NCBI RefSeq assembly: GCF_020215705.1
Contig: NZ_JAIWNB010000018.1
Coordinates: forward strand, 167,588-231,587
DNA length: 64,000 bases
DNA from: Nonomuraea aurantiaca
GTDB lineage: Bacteria > Actinomycetota > Actinomycetes > Streptosporangiales > Streptosporangiaceae
Direction of reading: 5' to 3'
The notes under the pieces are model-generated. The model was not told where the DNA came from. It saw only the letters and a program-made list of their open reading frames with translations, and made no database searches. This document shows positions 8,626-17,617 of this stretch, piece after piece. The first letter of the stretch is position 1; each line of letters opens with the position of its first letter. A program made the translations under genes and the position numbers.

Positions 8626-10128
8626 ATGAGGCGAATCGGCACCTGGATCGCCGTGGGCGGTCTCCTGCTGGCCACGGCCGCCTGCGGCGGCGGTGGTGGA
8701 TCGAACGGCGGATCCAACGGCGGGCAGGCCGCCAAGAGCGCGTCGCTGGCGGTCGGGTTCGTGGCCGAGCCGGCCAACCTGGACTTCACCTCCACCGAGG
8801 GCGCCGCGATCCCGCAGGCCCTGCTGGTCAACGTGTACGAGGGCCTGGTCAAGCTCGACCAGGACGGAAAGATCCAGCCGCTGCTCGCCGAGAAGTGGGA
8901 CGTCTCGGCCGACCGCAAGACCTACACCTTCACCCTGCGCAAGGGCGTCACGTTCACCAACGGCGCGCCCTTCACCGCCGACGACGTGATCTTCTCGCTG
9001 GACCGGGTGAAGAAGGACTGGCAGCTCAAGATCAAGGCGCAGCTCGACGTGGTCGACAAGGTCGAGAAGGAGGACGAGTCGACCGTCATCGTGACGCTCA
9101 AGCACCCGAGCAACGGCTTCCTCTACTCGATGGCGACCCGGCTCGGCGCGATGTTCAGCCGCACCGGCGTCGCCGACCTGGCCAACAAGCCCGTCGGCAC
9201 CGGCCCCTACCAGCTCGGCTCGTGGAAGCGCGGCGACTCCATCCTCCTTAACGCCAACCCCAAGTACTGGGGCGCCAAGCCGAAGCTGTCGGCCGTCACG
9301 CTGAAGTACTTCAAGGACGCCACGGCGATGAACAACGCGCTGCTGACCAGCGGCATCGACGTCATCTCCGCCGTCCAGGCGCCCGAGTCGCTCCAGCAGT
9401 TCGCCGACCCCAACCGCTTCCAGACGGTCGAGGGCACCACGAACGGCGAGGTGGTGCTGTCGCTGAACAACGGCCGCCCGCCGTTCAACGACAAGAAGGT
9501 ACGCCAGGCCGTCCGCTACGCCATCGACCACAAGGCGCTGCTCGACACCGCCTGGGCCGGGCGCGGGCAGCTGATCGGCTCGATGGTGCCGCCCACCGAC
9601 CCCTGGTACGAGGACCGCACCGGCGACTACCCCTTCAACGCGGCCAAGGCCAAGGAACTGCTCGGCGGCAAGACGTACAACGTCAAGATGCGCATCCCCA
9701 ACCTGCCCTACGCGGTCGCGAGCGCGCAGGTGGTCAAGTCACAGCTGGCCCAGGTGGGCATCACGGCCGACATCGAGCCGCTGGAGTTCCCGGCGCGGTG
9801 GCTGGACGTGGTGTTCAAGCAGGGCGACTACGACATGTCCATCATCAACCACGTAGAGCCCCGGGATATGGGGATTTTTGCGGATAAGTCTTACTACTTC
9901 CGTTATGACAATCCGGAGTACGGCAAGCTGCTCGCCGCCGCCGACGCGGGCACCGAGCAGGAGCAGATCGACGACCTCAAGAAGGCCGCCAAGCTGCTCT
10001 CCGACGACGCCGCGGCCGACTGGCTCTTCCTCTTCCCCAACCTGATCGTGGCGAAGAAGGGCGTCACCGGGCTGCCGAAGAACGGTATCGCGGAGGCCTT
10101 CGACTTCACGGCCCTCGCCAAGCAGTGA
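8626..10128 (+). CDS. ABC transporter solute-binding lipoprotein, oligopeptide/nickel type (SBP_bac_5)
   Basis: 500 residues. The signal peptide ends in a lipobox (LATAAC, then a Gly-rich linker), so the protein is membrane-anchored outside the cell. The body has the DppA/OppA pattern: ALLVNVYEGLVKLDQDG, LAEKWDVSADRKTYTFTLRKGVTFTNGAPFTADDV as the family signature region, and KVRQAVRYAIDHKALLD near the second lobe. It captures the substrate for the permease pair that follows. The adjacent amidohydrolase and peptidase suggest a peptide or N-acylated amino compound. Its stop overlaps the next start (GTGA). Confidence 0.9.
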   Translation: MRRIGTWIAVGGLLLATAACGGGGGSNGGSNGGQAAKSASLAVGFVAEPANLDFTSTEGAAIPQALLVNVYEGLVKLDQDGKIQPLLAEKWDVSADRKTYTFTLRKGVTFTNGAPFTADDVIFSLDRVKKDWQLKIKAQLDVVDKVEKEDESTVIVTLKHPSNGFLYSMATRLGAMFSRTGVADLANKPVGTGPYQLGSWKRGDSILLNANPKYWGAKPKLSAVTLKYFKDATAMNNALLTSGIDVISAVQAPESLQQFADPNRFQTVEGTTNGEVVLSLNNGRPPFNDKKVRQAVRYAIDHKALLDTAWAGRGQLIGSMVPPTDPWYEDRTGDYPFNAAKAKELLGGKTYNVKMRIPNLPYAVASAQVVKSQLAQVGITADIEPLEFPARWLDVVFKQGDYDMSIINHVEPRDMGIFADKSYYFRYDNPEYGKLLAAADAGTEQEQIDDLKKAAKLLSDDAAADWLFLFPNLIVAKKGVTGLPKNGIAEAFDFTALAKQ

Positions 10129-11063
10129 TCCTTTACCTGCTGAAGCGGCTGGCGGTGCTCCTCGCGAGCACCGCCGTCGCCGGGGTGGCCGTCTTCGCCT
10201 TCATGGCGCTGCTGCCCGGCGACCCGGCCGAGATCGCGCTGGGCGTCAACGCGACGCCCGACGCCGTGGCCGCGCTGCGCGAGCGGTTCGGCACCGACCG
10301 GCCGCCGCCGGCCCAGTTCGCCGACTGGTTCGGCGGGCTGCTCCACGGCGACTTCGGCACCTCCTACGTGACCAGCTCGCCCATCGGGCCGCAGATCGGT
10401 GACCGCCTCGGCGTGACGGCTGTGCTGGTGCTCGGCGGCATGGTCATCGCGCTGCTCATCGCGGTGCCCGCGGGCACGTTCGCCGCCGTCCACCACCGCA
10501 ACCCCCTCGGCGTGGCCATCAGCGCGGCCAGTCAGGTCGGCATCGCGATCCCGGCGTTCCTGGCCGGCATCCTGCTGGTGTTCGTCTTCGCGGTGAAGGC
10601 GCAGGCCCTGCCGTCGGGCGGCTACGTGCCCATCGCGGAGGACCCCCAGGCGTGGCTGCTCGGCCTGCTGCTGCCCTGGCTCTCGCTCGGCCTGGTGCAG
10701 GGCGCCGTCCTGACCAGGTACGTCCGCAGCGCCGTGCTCGACGTGATGCGCGAGGACTACCTGCGCACCGCCCGCGCCAAGGGCCGGGGCCGGATGGGCG
10801 CCCTGTGGCGGCACGGCCTGCGCAACGCCTCCATCCCCGTGGTCACCGTCCTCGGCCTGCAACTGGCCACGCTGCTCATCGGGGCGGTCGTGGTCGAGCG
10901 GGTGTTCGTCATCCCGGGACTGGGCGACCTGCTGCTGAACGGCGTCGCCGGGCGTGACCTGCTGCTCGTCCAGGGTGTGGTGATGGTGCTGGTGGTGGCC
11001 GTGCTGCTGATCAATTTCGTGGTCGACGTGACGTACGCCGTACTCGATCCGAGGCTGCGATGA
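10125..11063 (+). CDS. ABC transporter permease, DppB-like
   Basis: 312 residues, six predicted membrane helices, with the N-terminal LKRLAVLLASTAVAGVAVFAFMALLPGDP typical of DppB/OppB. The EAA cytoplasmic loop that contacts the ATPase is recognisable (REDYLRTARAKGRG). The GTG start overlaps the stop of the binding-protein gene, so translation is coupled. With the next gene it forms the heterodimeric pore. Confidence 0.9.
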   Translation: MILYLLKRLAVLLASTAVAGVAVFAFMALLPGDPAEIALGVNATPDAVAALRERFGTDRPPPAQFADWFGGLLHGDFGTSYVTSSPIGPQIGDRLGVTAVLVLGGMVIALLIAVPAGTFAAVHHRNPLGVAISAASQVGIAIPAFLAGILLVFVFAVKAQALPSGGYVPIAEDPQAWLLGLLLPWLSLGLVQGAVLTRYVRSAVLDVMREDYLRTARAKGRGRMGALWRHGLRNASIPVVTVLGLQLATLLIGAVVVERVFVIPGLGDLLLNGVAGRDLLLVQGVVMVLVVAVLLINFVVDVTYAVLDPRLR

Positions 11064-11073
11064 GGGGGCTGCG

Positions 11074-11907
11074 ATGAGAGGCCGCGTGAACGCCGGGCTG
11101 ATCGCCGGGGCCGTGCTGGTCGGGATCGTCGTCCTGGCGGCGCTGGTGTCGTTCGTGTGGACCCCGCACGACCCCACGCTCGTCGACGCCGCCAACAAGC
11201 TGCGCGAACCCGGCGGCGGCTACCTCCTCGGCGCCGACAAGTTCGGCCGCGACACCTTCAGCCAGCTCATGGTCGGCGCCCGCACCACGCTCTACGTGGG
11301 CATCGTCGCCGTCGGCATCGCGGCGCTGATCGGCACGCCCCTCGGCATGATCGCGGGGATGACGCCGCGCGGCTGGCTGTCGGAGCTGATCATGCGGGTC
11401 AACGACCTCGTGTTCGCCTTCCCCGCCCTGCTGCTCGCCGTCATGCTCGGCGCCGTCTACGGGGCCGGGACGCTCACCGCGATGATCGCCATCGGCGTGG
11501 CGACCGTGCCCGCGTTCGCCCGCGTGGCCAGGGCTGCCACGATGCAGGTCATGGTGACCGACTACATCCTGGCCGCCAGGGCGGCCGGGCGCCGCCGCGC
11601 CGCGATCGCCGTACGGCACGTGCTGCCCAACATCGGCTCGATGCTCATCGTGCAGGCGTCGGTGTCGTTCGCCATCGCGATCCTGGCCGAGGCGGCGCTG
11701 TCGTTCCTCGGCTTCGGCACCCGGCCGCCGATCCCCTCGTGGGGCCGCATGCTGCAGGAGTCGCAGGAACTGCTCTTCTCCACCCCGCGCCTGGCCCTGT
11801 GGCCGGGCCTGGCGATCGCGCTGGCCGTACTCGGGTTCAACCTCCTCGGCGACGGCCTGCGCGACTATCTGGACCCCAAGCTCAGGAGGATCCGTGCTGA
11901 GCGTTGA
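11074..11907 (+). CDS. ABC transporter permease, DppC-like
   Basis: 277 residues with a DppC/OppC layout: N-terminal helix, then LLGADKFGRDTFSQLMVGARTTLYVG, the signature leading into the transmembrane core, and an EAA loop (VTDYILAARAAGRRR). It ends FNLLGDGLRDYLDPKLR as in the family. It lies 10 bp after the previous gene with GAGGGGG as binding site, and the next gene starts inside its last codons. It pairs with the DppB-like subunit. Confidence 0.9.
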   Translation: MRGRVNAGLIAGAVLVGIVVLAALVSFVWTPHDPTLVDAANKLREPGGGYLLGADKFGRDTFSQLMVGARTTLYVGIVAVGIAALIGTPLGMIAGMTPRGWLSELIMRVNDLVFAFPALLLAVMLGAVYGAGTLTAMIAIGVATVPAFARVARAATMQVMVTDYILAARAAGRRRAAIAVRHVLPNIGSMLIVQASVSFAIAILAEAALSFLGFGTRPPIPSWGRMLQESQELLFSTPRLALWPGLAIALAVLGFNLLGDGLRDYLDPKLRRIRAER

Positions 11908-12808
11908 CGGGCTCACGGTCCGCGCCGACGCGGTGGAGCTGGTCCGCGAGGTGTCCTTCGACATCGCGCCCGGCGAGCGGGTCGGCCTGATCGGCGAGTC
12001 CGGCTCGGGCAAGTCGCTGACCGCGCTGTCGCTGATGGGCCTGCTGCCCGAAGGCGTACGCGCCTCCGGCACGGCCCGGCTGGGCGGGCGCGACCTGGTC
12101 GGCGTACCGGAAGGGCGGATCAAGGACCTGCGCGGGCGCGAGGTGTCGATGGTCTTCCAGGAGCCCATGACCGCGCTCAACCCGCTCATGCGCGTCGGCG
12201 CGCAGGTCGCCGAGGTCATGACCCTGCACGGCCGCCCCCGCGCCGAGGCCCGGACCCGCGCGGTCGAACTCCTCGACCGGGTACGCCTCCCGCGCCCCGC
12301 CCAGCTCGCCCGCTCCTATCCCCACCAGCTCTCCGGCGGCCAGCGGCAGCGCGTCATGCTCGCCATCGCCCTGGCCAACGAGCCCGGCCTGCTCATCTGC
12401 GACGAGCCCACCACCGCGCTCGACGTCACCGTGCAGAAGCAGATGCTGGAGCTCATCGCCGAGGTCGCGCCCGCGCTGCTGTTCATCACCCACGACCTCG
12501 CGGTGGTCGCCTCGGTGTGCGAGCGGGTCCTGGTCATGTACGGGGGGCGGGTCGTCGAGAGCGGTCCGATCCGTGAGGTCTTCACCCGGCCCCGCCACCG
12601 CTACACCGAGGGCCTGCTGGCCGCCTCCAAGCTGACGCCGCGCGGCACCCGGCTGCCCACCATCAAGGGCAGCGTGCCCGCCGCCGGGCGGTTCCCCGAG
12701 GGCTGCGTGTTCAGCAACCGCTGCCCGCACGCCACCCAGCGGTGCGAGACCGAACCGGAGCTGACAGGAGAGGGCCATGCCCACGCATGCTGGCACCCCG
12801 CTGATTGA
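11894..12808 (+). CDS. ABC transporter ATP-binding protein, DppD-like
   Basis: 304 residues. Walker A GESGSGKS, Q-loop (VFQEPMTALNP), signature LSGGQRQR, Walker B LLICDEPTTALD and the switch histidine (ITHDLAVV) are all intact. The C-terminal oligopeptide/dipeptide extension (CVFSNRCPHATQRC) with conserved cysteines is present, as in DppD/OppD. GTG start inside the 3' end of the permease gene, with AGGAGG upstream. It powers import together with the following ATPase. Confidence 0.9.
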   Translation: MLSVDGLTVRADAVELVREVSFDIAPGERVGLIGESGSGKSLTALSLMGLLPEGVRASGTARLGGRDLVGVPEGRIKDLRGREVSMVFQEPMTALNPLMRVGAQVAEVMTLHGRPRAEARTRAVELLDRVRLPRPAQLARSYPHQLSGGQRQRVMLAIALANEPGLLICDEPTTALDVTVQKQMLELIAEVAPALLFITHDLAVVASVCERVLVMYGGRVVESGPIREVFTRPRHRYTEGLLAASKLTPRGTRLPTIKGSVPAAGRFPEGCVFSNRCPHATQRCETEPELTGEGHAHACWHPAD

Positions 12809-13577
12809 GGCCCGCGACCTCACGCGGGTCTACCGCCGTCCCCGCAGCTCGCTCACCAGGCAGGGCGAGGCCGTGCACGCGCTGCGCGAGGTGTCGCTCA
12901 CCGTACGGCGGGGCGAGCGGTTCGGCATCGTCGGCGAGTCGGGCTCCGGCAAGTCCACGCTGCTGCGCCTGCTGTGCGCGCTCGACCAGCCCACCAGCGG
13001 GTCGATCCGCTTCGACGGCCAGGAGATCACCGGGCGGCCGGAGCGGGCGCTGAAGTTCCTGCGGCACAGCCTCCAGATCGTCTTCCAGGACCCGATGAGC
13101 TCGCTCGACCCCCGGATGCGGGTGCGCGACCTCGTCGCCGAGCCCCTGGTCGCGCTCGGCGAGCCGGTCGGCGGCCGGGTGGGCGAGCTGCTCGACGCGG
13201 TCGGCCTGCCCGCCTCGGCCGCCGACCGCTACCCGCACCAGTTCTCCGGCGGGCAGCGGCAGCGCATCGCCATCGCCCGCGCGCTCGCGCCCCGGCCCCA
13301 GGTGCTGGTCGCCGACGAGCCGGTCAGCGCCCTCGACGTGTCGGTACGCGGCCAGATCCTCAACCTGCTGGCCGACCTGGTCGACGAGCTCGGCCTCACC
13401 CTGGTCTTCGTCTCGCACGACCTGTCCGTGGTACGGCACGTCTGCGAGAGCGTCGCGGTCATGAACGACGGCTCGATCGTGGAGACCGGGCCCGTGGACG
13501 AGGTCTGGGCCGCGCCACAGCACGCTTACACGCGGACGCTGCTGCAGGCCGTACCGACATTGGAGGGATTGCTGTGA
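12777..13577 (+). CDS. ABC transporter ATP-binding protein, DppF-like
   Basis: 266 residues, second ATPase of the importer. Walker A GESGSGKST, VFQDPMSSLDPRM, signature FSGGQRQR, Walker B VLVADEPVSALD and VSHDLSVVRH are all present. It starts at an ATG 32 bp inside the previous gene, after AGGAGAGGG. It lacks the cysteine-bearing C-terminal extension, ending with HAYTRTLLQAVPTLEG as many DppF/OppF proteins do. Its stop overlaps the next start (GTGA). Confidence 0.9.
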   Translation: MPTHAGTPLIEARDLTRVYRRPRSSLTRQGEAVHALREVSLTVRRGERFGIVGESGSGKSTLLRLLCALDQPTSGSIRFDGQEITGRPERALKFLRHSLQIVFQDPMSSLDPRMRVRDLVAEPLVALGEPVGGRVGELLDAVGLPASAADRYPHQFSGGQRQRIAIARALAPRPQVLVADEPVSALDVSVRGQILNLLADLVDELGLTLVFVSHDLSVVRHVCESVAVMNDGSIVETGPVDEVWAAPQHAYTRTLLQAVPTLEGLL

Positions 13578-14755
13578 TCGAGGTGGATGAGGCCGGGGTC
13601 GTGGAGTTCACGCAGGCGCTGGTCCGCATCCCGAGCACCAACGACCCGGCGCGCGGCCGCGACGAGCGGCCCGCCGCCGAGCTGGTCGCCGCCAAGATGC
13701 GCGAGTGGGGGTGGGAGCCGGTCGTGGACGAGGCCGCGCCCGGCCGGCCCAACGTCGTGGCCGTGGTCGAGGGCGGCGGGGGTGACGGGCCGACGCTGAT
13801 GTTCGAGGGACACACCGACGTGGTCACCGAGGGCGATCTGTCGACCTGGACCGTGGACCCGTTCGGCGGGGAGATCCGTGACGGGCGGCTGTGGGGGCGC
13901 GGCAGCGCGGACATGAAGTCGGGCCTGGCCGCCACCCTCTACGCCACCCGCGCCCTGCAGCTGGCCGGGCCGTTCCCCGGGCGGATCAAGGTGTGCGCGC
14001 TGGCCGACGAGGAGGGTCTCATGCTCGGCGCCCACCACTTCGTCGCCACCGGCCTGGCCGCCGACGTGGACGGCGCCATCGTGGCCGAGCCCGAGGCCGG
14101 GGAGATCTGCGCGGTGGCCAAGGGCGCGCTGCGGCTGCGGGTCGACTTCACCGGCAAGATGGCGCACGGCGCGATGCCGCAGCACGGCCGCAACCCCGTC
14201 CAGGCGGTCGGGGCGCTGCTGGTGGCGCTGCGCGCGCTGGAGACGGAGCTGCAGGGGCTGCACCCCGCGCACGAGCACCTCGGGGAGGTGTACGTGACGC
14301 CGACCGTGGTACGCGCCGGGACCGAGGAGCAGGTGAACGTCATCCCGGCGACCGCGTCGGTCTTCATCGACGTACGGACGATCCCCGGCGTGGAGCACAA
14401 GCCGGTGGCCGATCGGGTGGCCGCGCTGGCGGCCTTCGAGGGGATCGCGGCGGAGGTGTCCATCCTGGTGGACCGGCCGCCGGTGGACGTGCCCGTCTCC
14501 GACCCCGTGGTGGTCGCTTTGGCCGTTGCGCACCAGCACGTGACGGGCACCGCGCCCGTGTACGGCGGCGTGCCCGGATCCACGGACGGCACCGTGCTGA
14601 CGCACTGGGGCGGGATCCCGTCGGTCGTGTACGGGCCGGGCGGCAAGTGGATCGCGCACCAGGCGGACGAGTACGTCGAGGTGGCGGAGATCGTGCGGTG
14701 CACCCAGGTGTTCGCCGAGGCGGCCCGGCGCTTCCTGACCCGGTCGTCGTCGTGA
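13574..14755 (+). CDS. M20-family amidohydrolase (ArgE/DapE/CPG2-like)
   Basis: 393 residues. Zinc-site residues expected for M20 metallohydrolases are visible: H80 and D82 in FEGHTDVV, D113 in GRGSADMKSG, and the catalytic/bridging pair E146-E147 (ALADEEG). The dimerisation domain includes the family histidine region (GKMAHGAMPQHG). Such enzymes cleave N-acyl-amino acids, peptides or carbamoyl groups. Encoded inside the importer operon, with its GTG start overlapping the dppF-like stop, it probably processes the imported compound in the cytosol. The substrate cannot be assigned from sequence alone. Confidence 0.85.
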   Translation: MIEVDEAGVVEFTQALVRIPSTNDPARGRDERPAAELVAAKMREWGWEPVVDEAAPGRPNVVAVVEGGGGDGPTLMFEGHTDVVTEGDLSTWTVDPFGGEIRDGRLWGRGSADMKSGLAATLYATRALQLAGPFPGRIKVCALADEEGLMLGAHHFVATGLAADVDGAIVAEPEAGEICAVAKGALRLRVDFTGKMAHGAMPQHGRNPVQAVGALLVALRALETELQGLHPAHEHLGEVYVTPTVVRAGTEEQVNVIPATASVFIDVRTIPGVEHKPVADRVAALAAFEGIAAEVSILVDRPPVDVPVSDPVVVALAVAHQHVTGTAPVYGGVPGSTDGTVLTHWGGIPSVVYGPGGKWIAHQADEYVEVAEIVRCTQVFAEAARRFLTRSSS

Positions 14756-15981
14756 CGGCCGGGGCGACGAACTCGCTGGTGGACGTCACCGGGCTGCGGG
14801 TCGGGCACGCCCAGCGGGTGGGCGACGGTTACCGCACGGGGACCACCGTCGTGCTCGCGCCGCCCGGCGGCATGGTGGCCGGGGTGGACGTGCGGGGAGC
14901 CGCGCCCGGCACCCGGGAGACCGAGCTTCTCGACCCGCGCAACCTGGTGGAGCGGGTGCACGCCATCGTCCTGACGGGCGGCAGCGCGTACGGGCTCAGC
15001 GCGGCCTGCGGGGTCATGGACCGGCTGGCCGACGCGGGGATCGGCTTCCCCGTGGAGGGCGGCGTGGTGCCGATCGTGCCCGCCGCCGTCATCTACGACC
15101 TGGGCCGTGGGGGCGCGTTCCGAGCCGTTCCTGACGGCTCGCTGGGCGCCGAGGCGTACGACGCCGCCGCCCACTCCCACGGCCCGGACCCGTGGACGTG
15201 CGGGTCGGTCGGGGCGGGCACCGGCGCCGTGGCGGGCGGGCTGGCCGGCGGCATCGGCACGGCCAGCGTCGTCCTGCCCTCCGGGGTCACCGTGGCCGCG
15301 ATGGCGGTCGTCAACGCCGTCGGATCCGTGCTGGACCCCACCGGCGGACGGCTGGCCGGCACCCGCTACGGGCTGCCCGGCGAGTTCGACCACCTCGGCG
15401 AGCCCGGTGAGGAGGAGGTGGCGGCCTGGCCAGGCGCCACGGTGACGTCGTTCAACACGACGATCGGCGTGGTGGCCACCGATCTGACGCTCACCAAGGC
15501 GCAGTGCGGCAAACTGGCCGGTGTGGCGCACGACGGGCTGGCCCGGGCGATCAGGCCCGCCCACACCATGGTCGACGGCGACACCGTCTTCGGCCTGTCC
15601 ACCTGCGCCCTCCCCTTCCCCTTCCTCGGGACCACGGCGCCGGGCAGCCCCGAACCCGGCGCTGCGGGCTTCGAAGGCCCGGCCGGCAGCTCCCGGGGCG
15701 TTGAGGGCGCTGCCGGAAGCAGCCGGGCTTTCGGGGGCGTTGCGGAGAGCAGTCGGGGTTTCGAGGGCGCCGCCGGAAGCAGCCGGGACCCTGAAGGTGC
15801 TGCCGGGCCGGCGCCTGTGGGTGCCGGGCGGAACGCGCCCGGTGCCGCCGGGCTGCATGACGTGCTGGCCGCCGGGGCCGATGTCTTCAGCCGGGCCGTG
15901 GCGCACGCGATGCTCGCCGCCACCGGCCGCGACGGCGCGCCCGCGTATCGAGACGTGTTTCCAAGCGCTTGGGGGAAGTAG
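14752..15981 (+). CDS. P1-family peptidase (DmpA/L-aminopeptidase-D-esterase type) with repeat insertion
   Basis: 409 residues. N-terminal nucleophile hydrolase that self-cleaves. LTGGSAYGLSAACGVMD and the FNTTIGVVATDLTLTKAQ segment, with the presumed nucleophilic Thr after Asn, are the family landmarks. VSGVAHDGLARAI-like and DTVFGLST regions follow. Between the body and the C-terminal helix (residues ~306-355) is an insertion made of five 10-residue repeats that is not part of the family fold. Relatives cleave N-terminal residues from peptides, amides or beta-peptides. The GTG start overlaps the M20 stop. Confidence 0.85.
   Translation: MTAGATNSLVDVTGLRVGHAQRVGDGYRTGTTVVLAPPGGMVAGVDVRGAAPGTRETELLDPRNLVERVHAIVLTGGSAYGLSAACGVMDRLADAGIGFPVEGGVVPIVPAAVIYDLGRGGAFRAVPDGSLGAEAYDAAAHSHGPDPWTCGSVGAGTGAVAGGLAGGIGTASVVLPSGVTVAAMAVVNAVGSVLDPTGGRLAGTRYGLPGEFDHLGEPGEEEVAAWPGATVTSFNTTIGVVATDLTLTKAQCGKLAGVAHDGLARAIRPAHTMVDGDTVFGLSTCALPFPFLGTTAPGSPEPGAAGFEGPAGSSRGVEGAAGSSRAFGGVAESSRGFEGAAGSSRDPEGAAGPAPVGAGRNAPGAAGLHDVLAAGADVFSRAVAHAMLAATGRDGAPAYRDVFPSAWGK
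15667..15816 (+). repeat. Five 30-bp tandem repeats inside the P1 peptidase gene
   Basis: Five consecutive 30-bp units stay in frame and encode GFEGPAGSSR, GVEGAAGSSR, AFGGVAESSR, GFEGAAGSSR and DPEGAAGPAP. Units 2 and 4 are the most alike; the last is the most diverged. This looks like replication-slippage growth of a flexible Gly/Ala/Ser loop. Confidence 0.85.
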
Positions 15982-15982
15982 C

Positions 15983-17431
15983 GTGACATTTCAGGACTGG
16001 CCGGGGAACTGGTCCAGAGACTGGCCCGGCGGGCTGCCCGTGGGTGACGGGTGGGTCGAGGTCGAGGACACCGCCGACGTGGTCTTCCCGTACGACGGCT
16101 CGGTGGTGACGGCCGCCCCCGTCGGCACCGCCGCCCTGGCCCGGCAGGCCGTCGAGGCTGCGCTGGCGGTCGCCCCCGCCATGGCCGCGCTCCCCTCGCA
16201 CGCCCGCCGCGCCGCGCTCATGGCCGCCCACGACGCCCTCGCCGCACGGCGTACGGAGTTCGAGCGCCTGCTCGTACTCGAGACCGGGAAACCGCTGGTC
16301 GACTGCCAGGTCGAGGTGGCGCGGACGCTCGTCACGCTCCTCACCGCCGCCGAGGAGGTGGCCCGGCTGCACGGCGAGACCGTACCGCTGGACCTGCTGC
16401 CGTCGGGGGAGGGGCTGATCGGGTTCTGGACGCGGCGGCCGATCGGGGTGGTGGTCGGGATCACCGGCTTCAACTATCCGCTGCTGCTGGCCGCGCACAA
16501 GATCGCCCCGGCGGTGGCCGCGGGCTGCCCGGTGATCGTCAAGCCCGCGCCCGCGACGCCTCTGGCGACGCTCTGGCTCGTCCACCTCCTTCGCGAGTCG
16601 GGCGCGCTGCCTCCCGCCGGGGTACAGCTCGTCACCGGCGACGTCGAGGTGGGCCGGACGCTGGTCGAGGACCGGCGGATCGGGGCCGTGTCGTTCACCG
16701 GCTCGGCCGCCGCCGGGCACGCCATCGCGAAGAGCGCGGCGCCCACCAAAGTCCTGCTGGAGCTGGGCTCGAACGCCGCCTTCGTGGTGGCGGCCGACGC
16801 CGACCTGGAGGCCGCCGCCGCGGCGGTGGTGCGGGGCGGCTACTACGCCTCCGGGCAGGCGTGCATCTCGGTGCAGCGGGTGCTGGTGGAGGAGCCGGTC
16901 CGTGACGAGTTCCTGTCGCTGCTGGCCGGGTGGATGAAGGACGTGGTCGTGGGCGACCCCCGCGACCCGCGGACCCGGGTCGCGCCGCTGATCGACCCGG
17001 CCGCGACCGAGCGGGTGCTCGGCTGGGTACGCGACTCGGGCGCGACGCTGGTCACCGGCGGCGGGCTCGACGGGCGGGCCATCGCGCCCACCGTGCTCGC
17101 CGACGTGCCCGACGGGGCCGCCGCCTGGGACGAGGAGATCTTCGGCCCGGTGGTGTGCGTACGCTCGGTGCCCGGCCTGGACGCCGCGTTCACCGCCGTC
17201 AACGCCTCCAGGTACGGGCTGCACGCCGCGGTGTTCACCCGCTCGCTGGCCACGGCCTTCGCCGCGATCGACCGGATCGAGGCGGGTGGCGTGGTGGTCA
17301 ACGAGGTGCCGGGGTTCCGGGCGGACAACATGCCCTATGGCGGGGTCAAGGACTCGGGCACCGGGAGGGAGGGGCCCCGGTTCGCCATCGAGGAGCTCAC
17401 GGTCACCCGGATGGCGATCATCCGCCCTTGA
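15983..17431 (+). CDS. NAD(P)-dependent aldehyde dehydrogenase
   Basis: 482 residues, full-length ALDH fold. The catalytic Cys is C294 (SGQACISVQRV) and the general base E260 (LLELGSNAAF). VVGITGFNYPLLLAAHKIAPA and VSFTGSAAAG form the cofactor-binding strands, and EEIFGPVV is also present. GTG start two bases after the peptidase stop, with GGGGGAAG ahead of it, so it belongs to the same transcript. As the last gene of the operon it probably oxidises a semialdehyde released from the imported amine or amino compound. Confidence 0.88.
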   Translation: MTFQDWPGNWSRDWPGGLPVGDGWVEVEDTADVVFPYDGSVVTAAPVGTAALARQAVEAALAVAPAMAALPSHARRAALMAAHDALAARRTEFERLLVLETGKPLVDCQVEVARTLVTLLTAAEEVARLHGETVPLDLLPSGEGLIGFWTRRPIGVVVGITGFNYPLLLAAHKIAPAVAAGCPVIVKPAPATPLATLWLVHLLRESGALPPAGVQLVTGDVEVGRTLVEDRRIGAVSFTGSAAAGHAIAKSAAPTKVLLELGSNAAFVVAADADLEAAAAAVVRGGYYASGQACISVQRVLVEEPVRDEFLSLLAGWMKDVVVGDPRDPRTRVAPLIDPAATERVLGWVRDSGATLVTGGGLDGRAIAPTVLADVPDGAAAWDEEIFGPVVCVRSVPGLDAAFTAVNASRYGLHAAVFTRSLATAFAAIDRIEAGGVVVNEVPGFRADNMPYGGVKDSGTGREGPRFAIEELTVTRMAIIRP

Positions 17432-17617
17432 GGGAGGGATGTACGGATCCTCGGCGCCAGGAGACCCCCGATTCCGCAACCCCCACCCTGGCCCCGCACC
17501 CGCACCCCGACCTCGGGCTCCGACCCCCGCCTGGGGTCCTGGCCTGGGTCCCAGGCCGGGGGTTCGTGGGGTCCTCGGCTCGGGTCTCTGGTCCCCGGGC
17601 CGGGGCAGGGATAGAGG
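17432..17617. other. Gene-free GC-rich spacer after the importer operon
   Basis: 186 bp with no coding pattern, built of short G- and C-tracts that pair with one another. It contains the 17-bp dyad at 17541-17557 and CCCCGGGCCGGGG further on. It probably ends transcription from both convergent genes. Confidence 0.5.
17541..17557. terminator. GC-rich dyad, likely transcription terminator
   Basis: GGCCTGGG and CCCAGGCC are perfect arms around one T, flanked by more G/C runs, between the ALDH stop and the oppositely oriented ABM gene. No U-tract, which is common for actinomycete terminators. Confidence 0.45.

Noticed and set aside
15667..15816. Regular 30-bp repeats considered as a CRISPR array
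   Set aside because: Units are contiguous without spacers, in frame with a peptidase gene and degenerate; no cas genes nearby.
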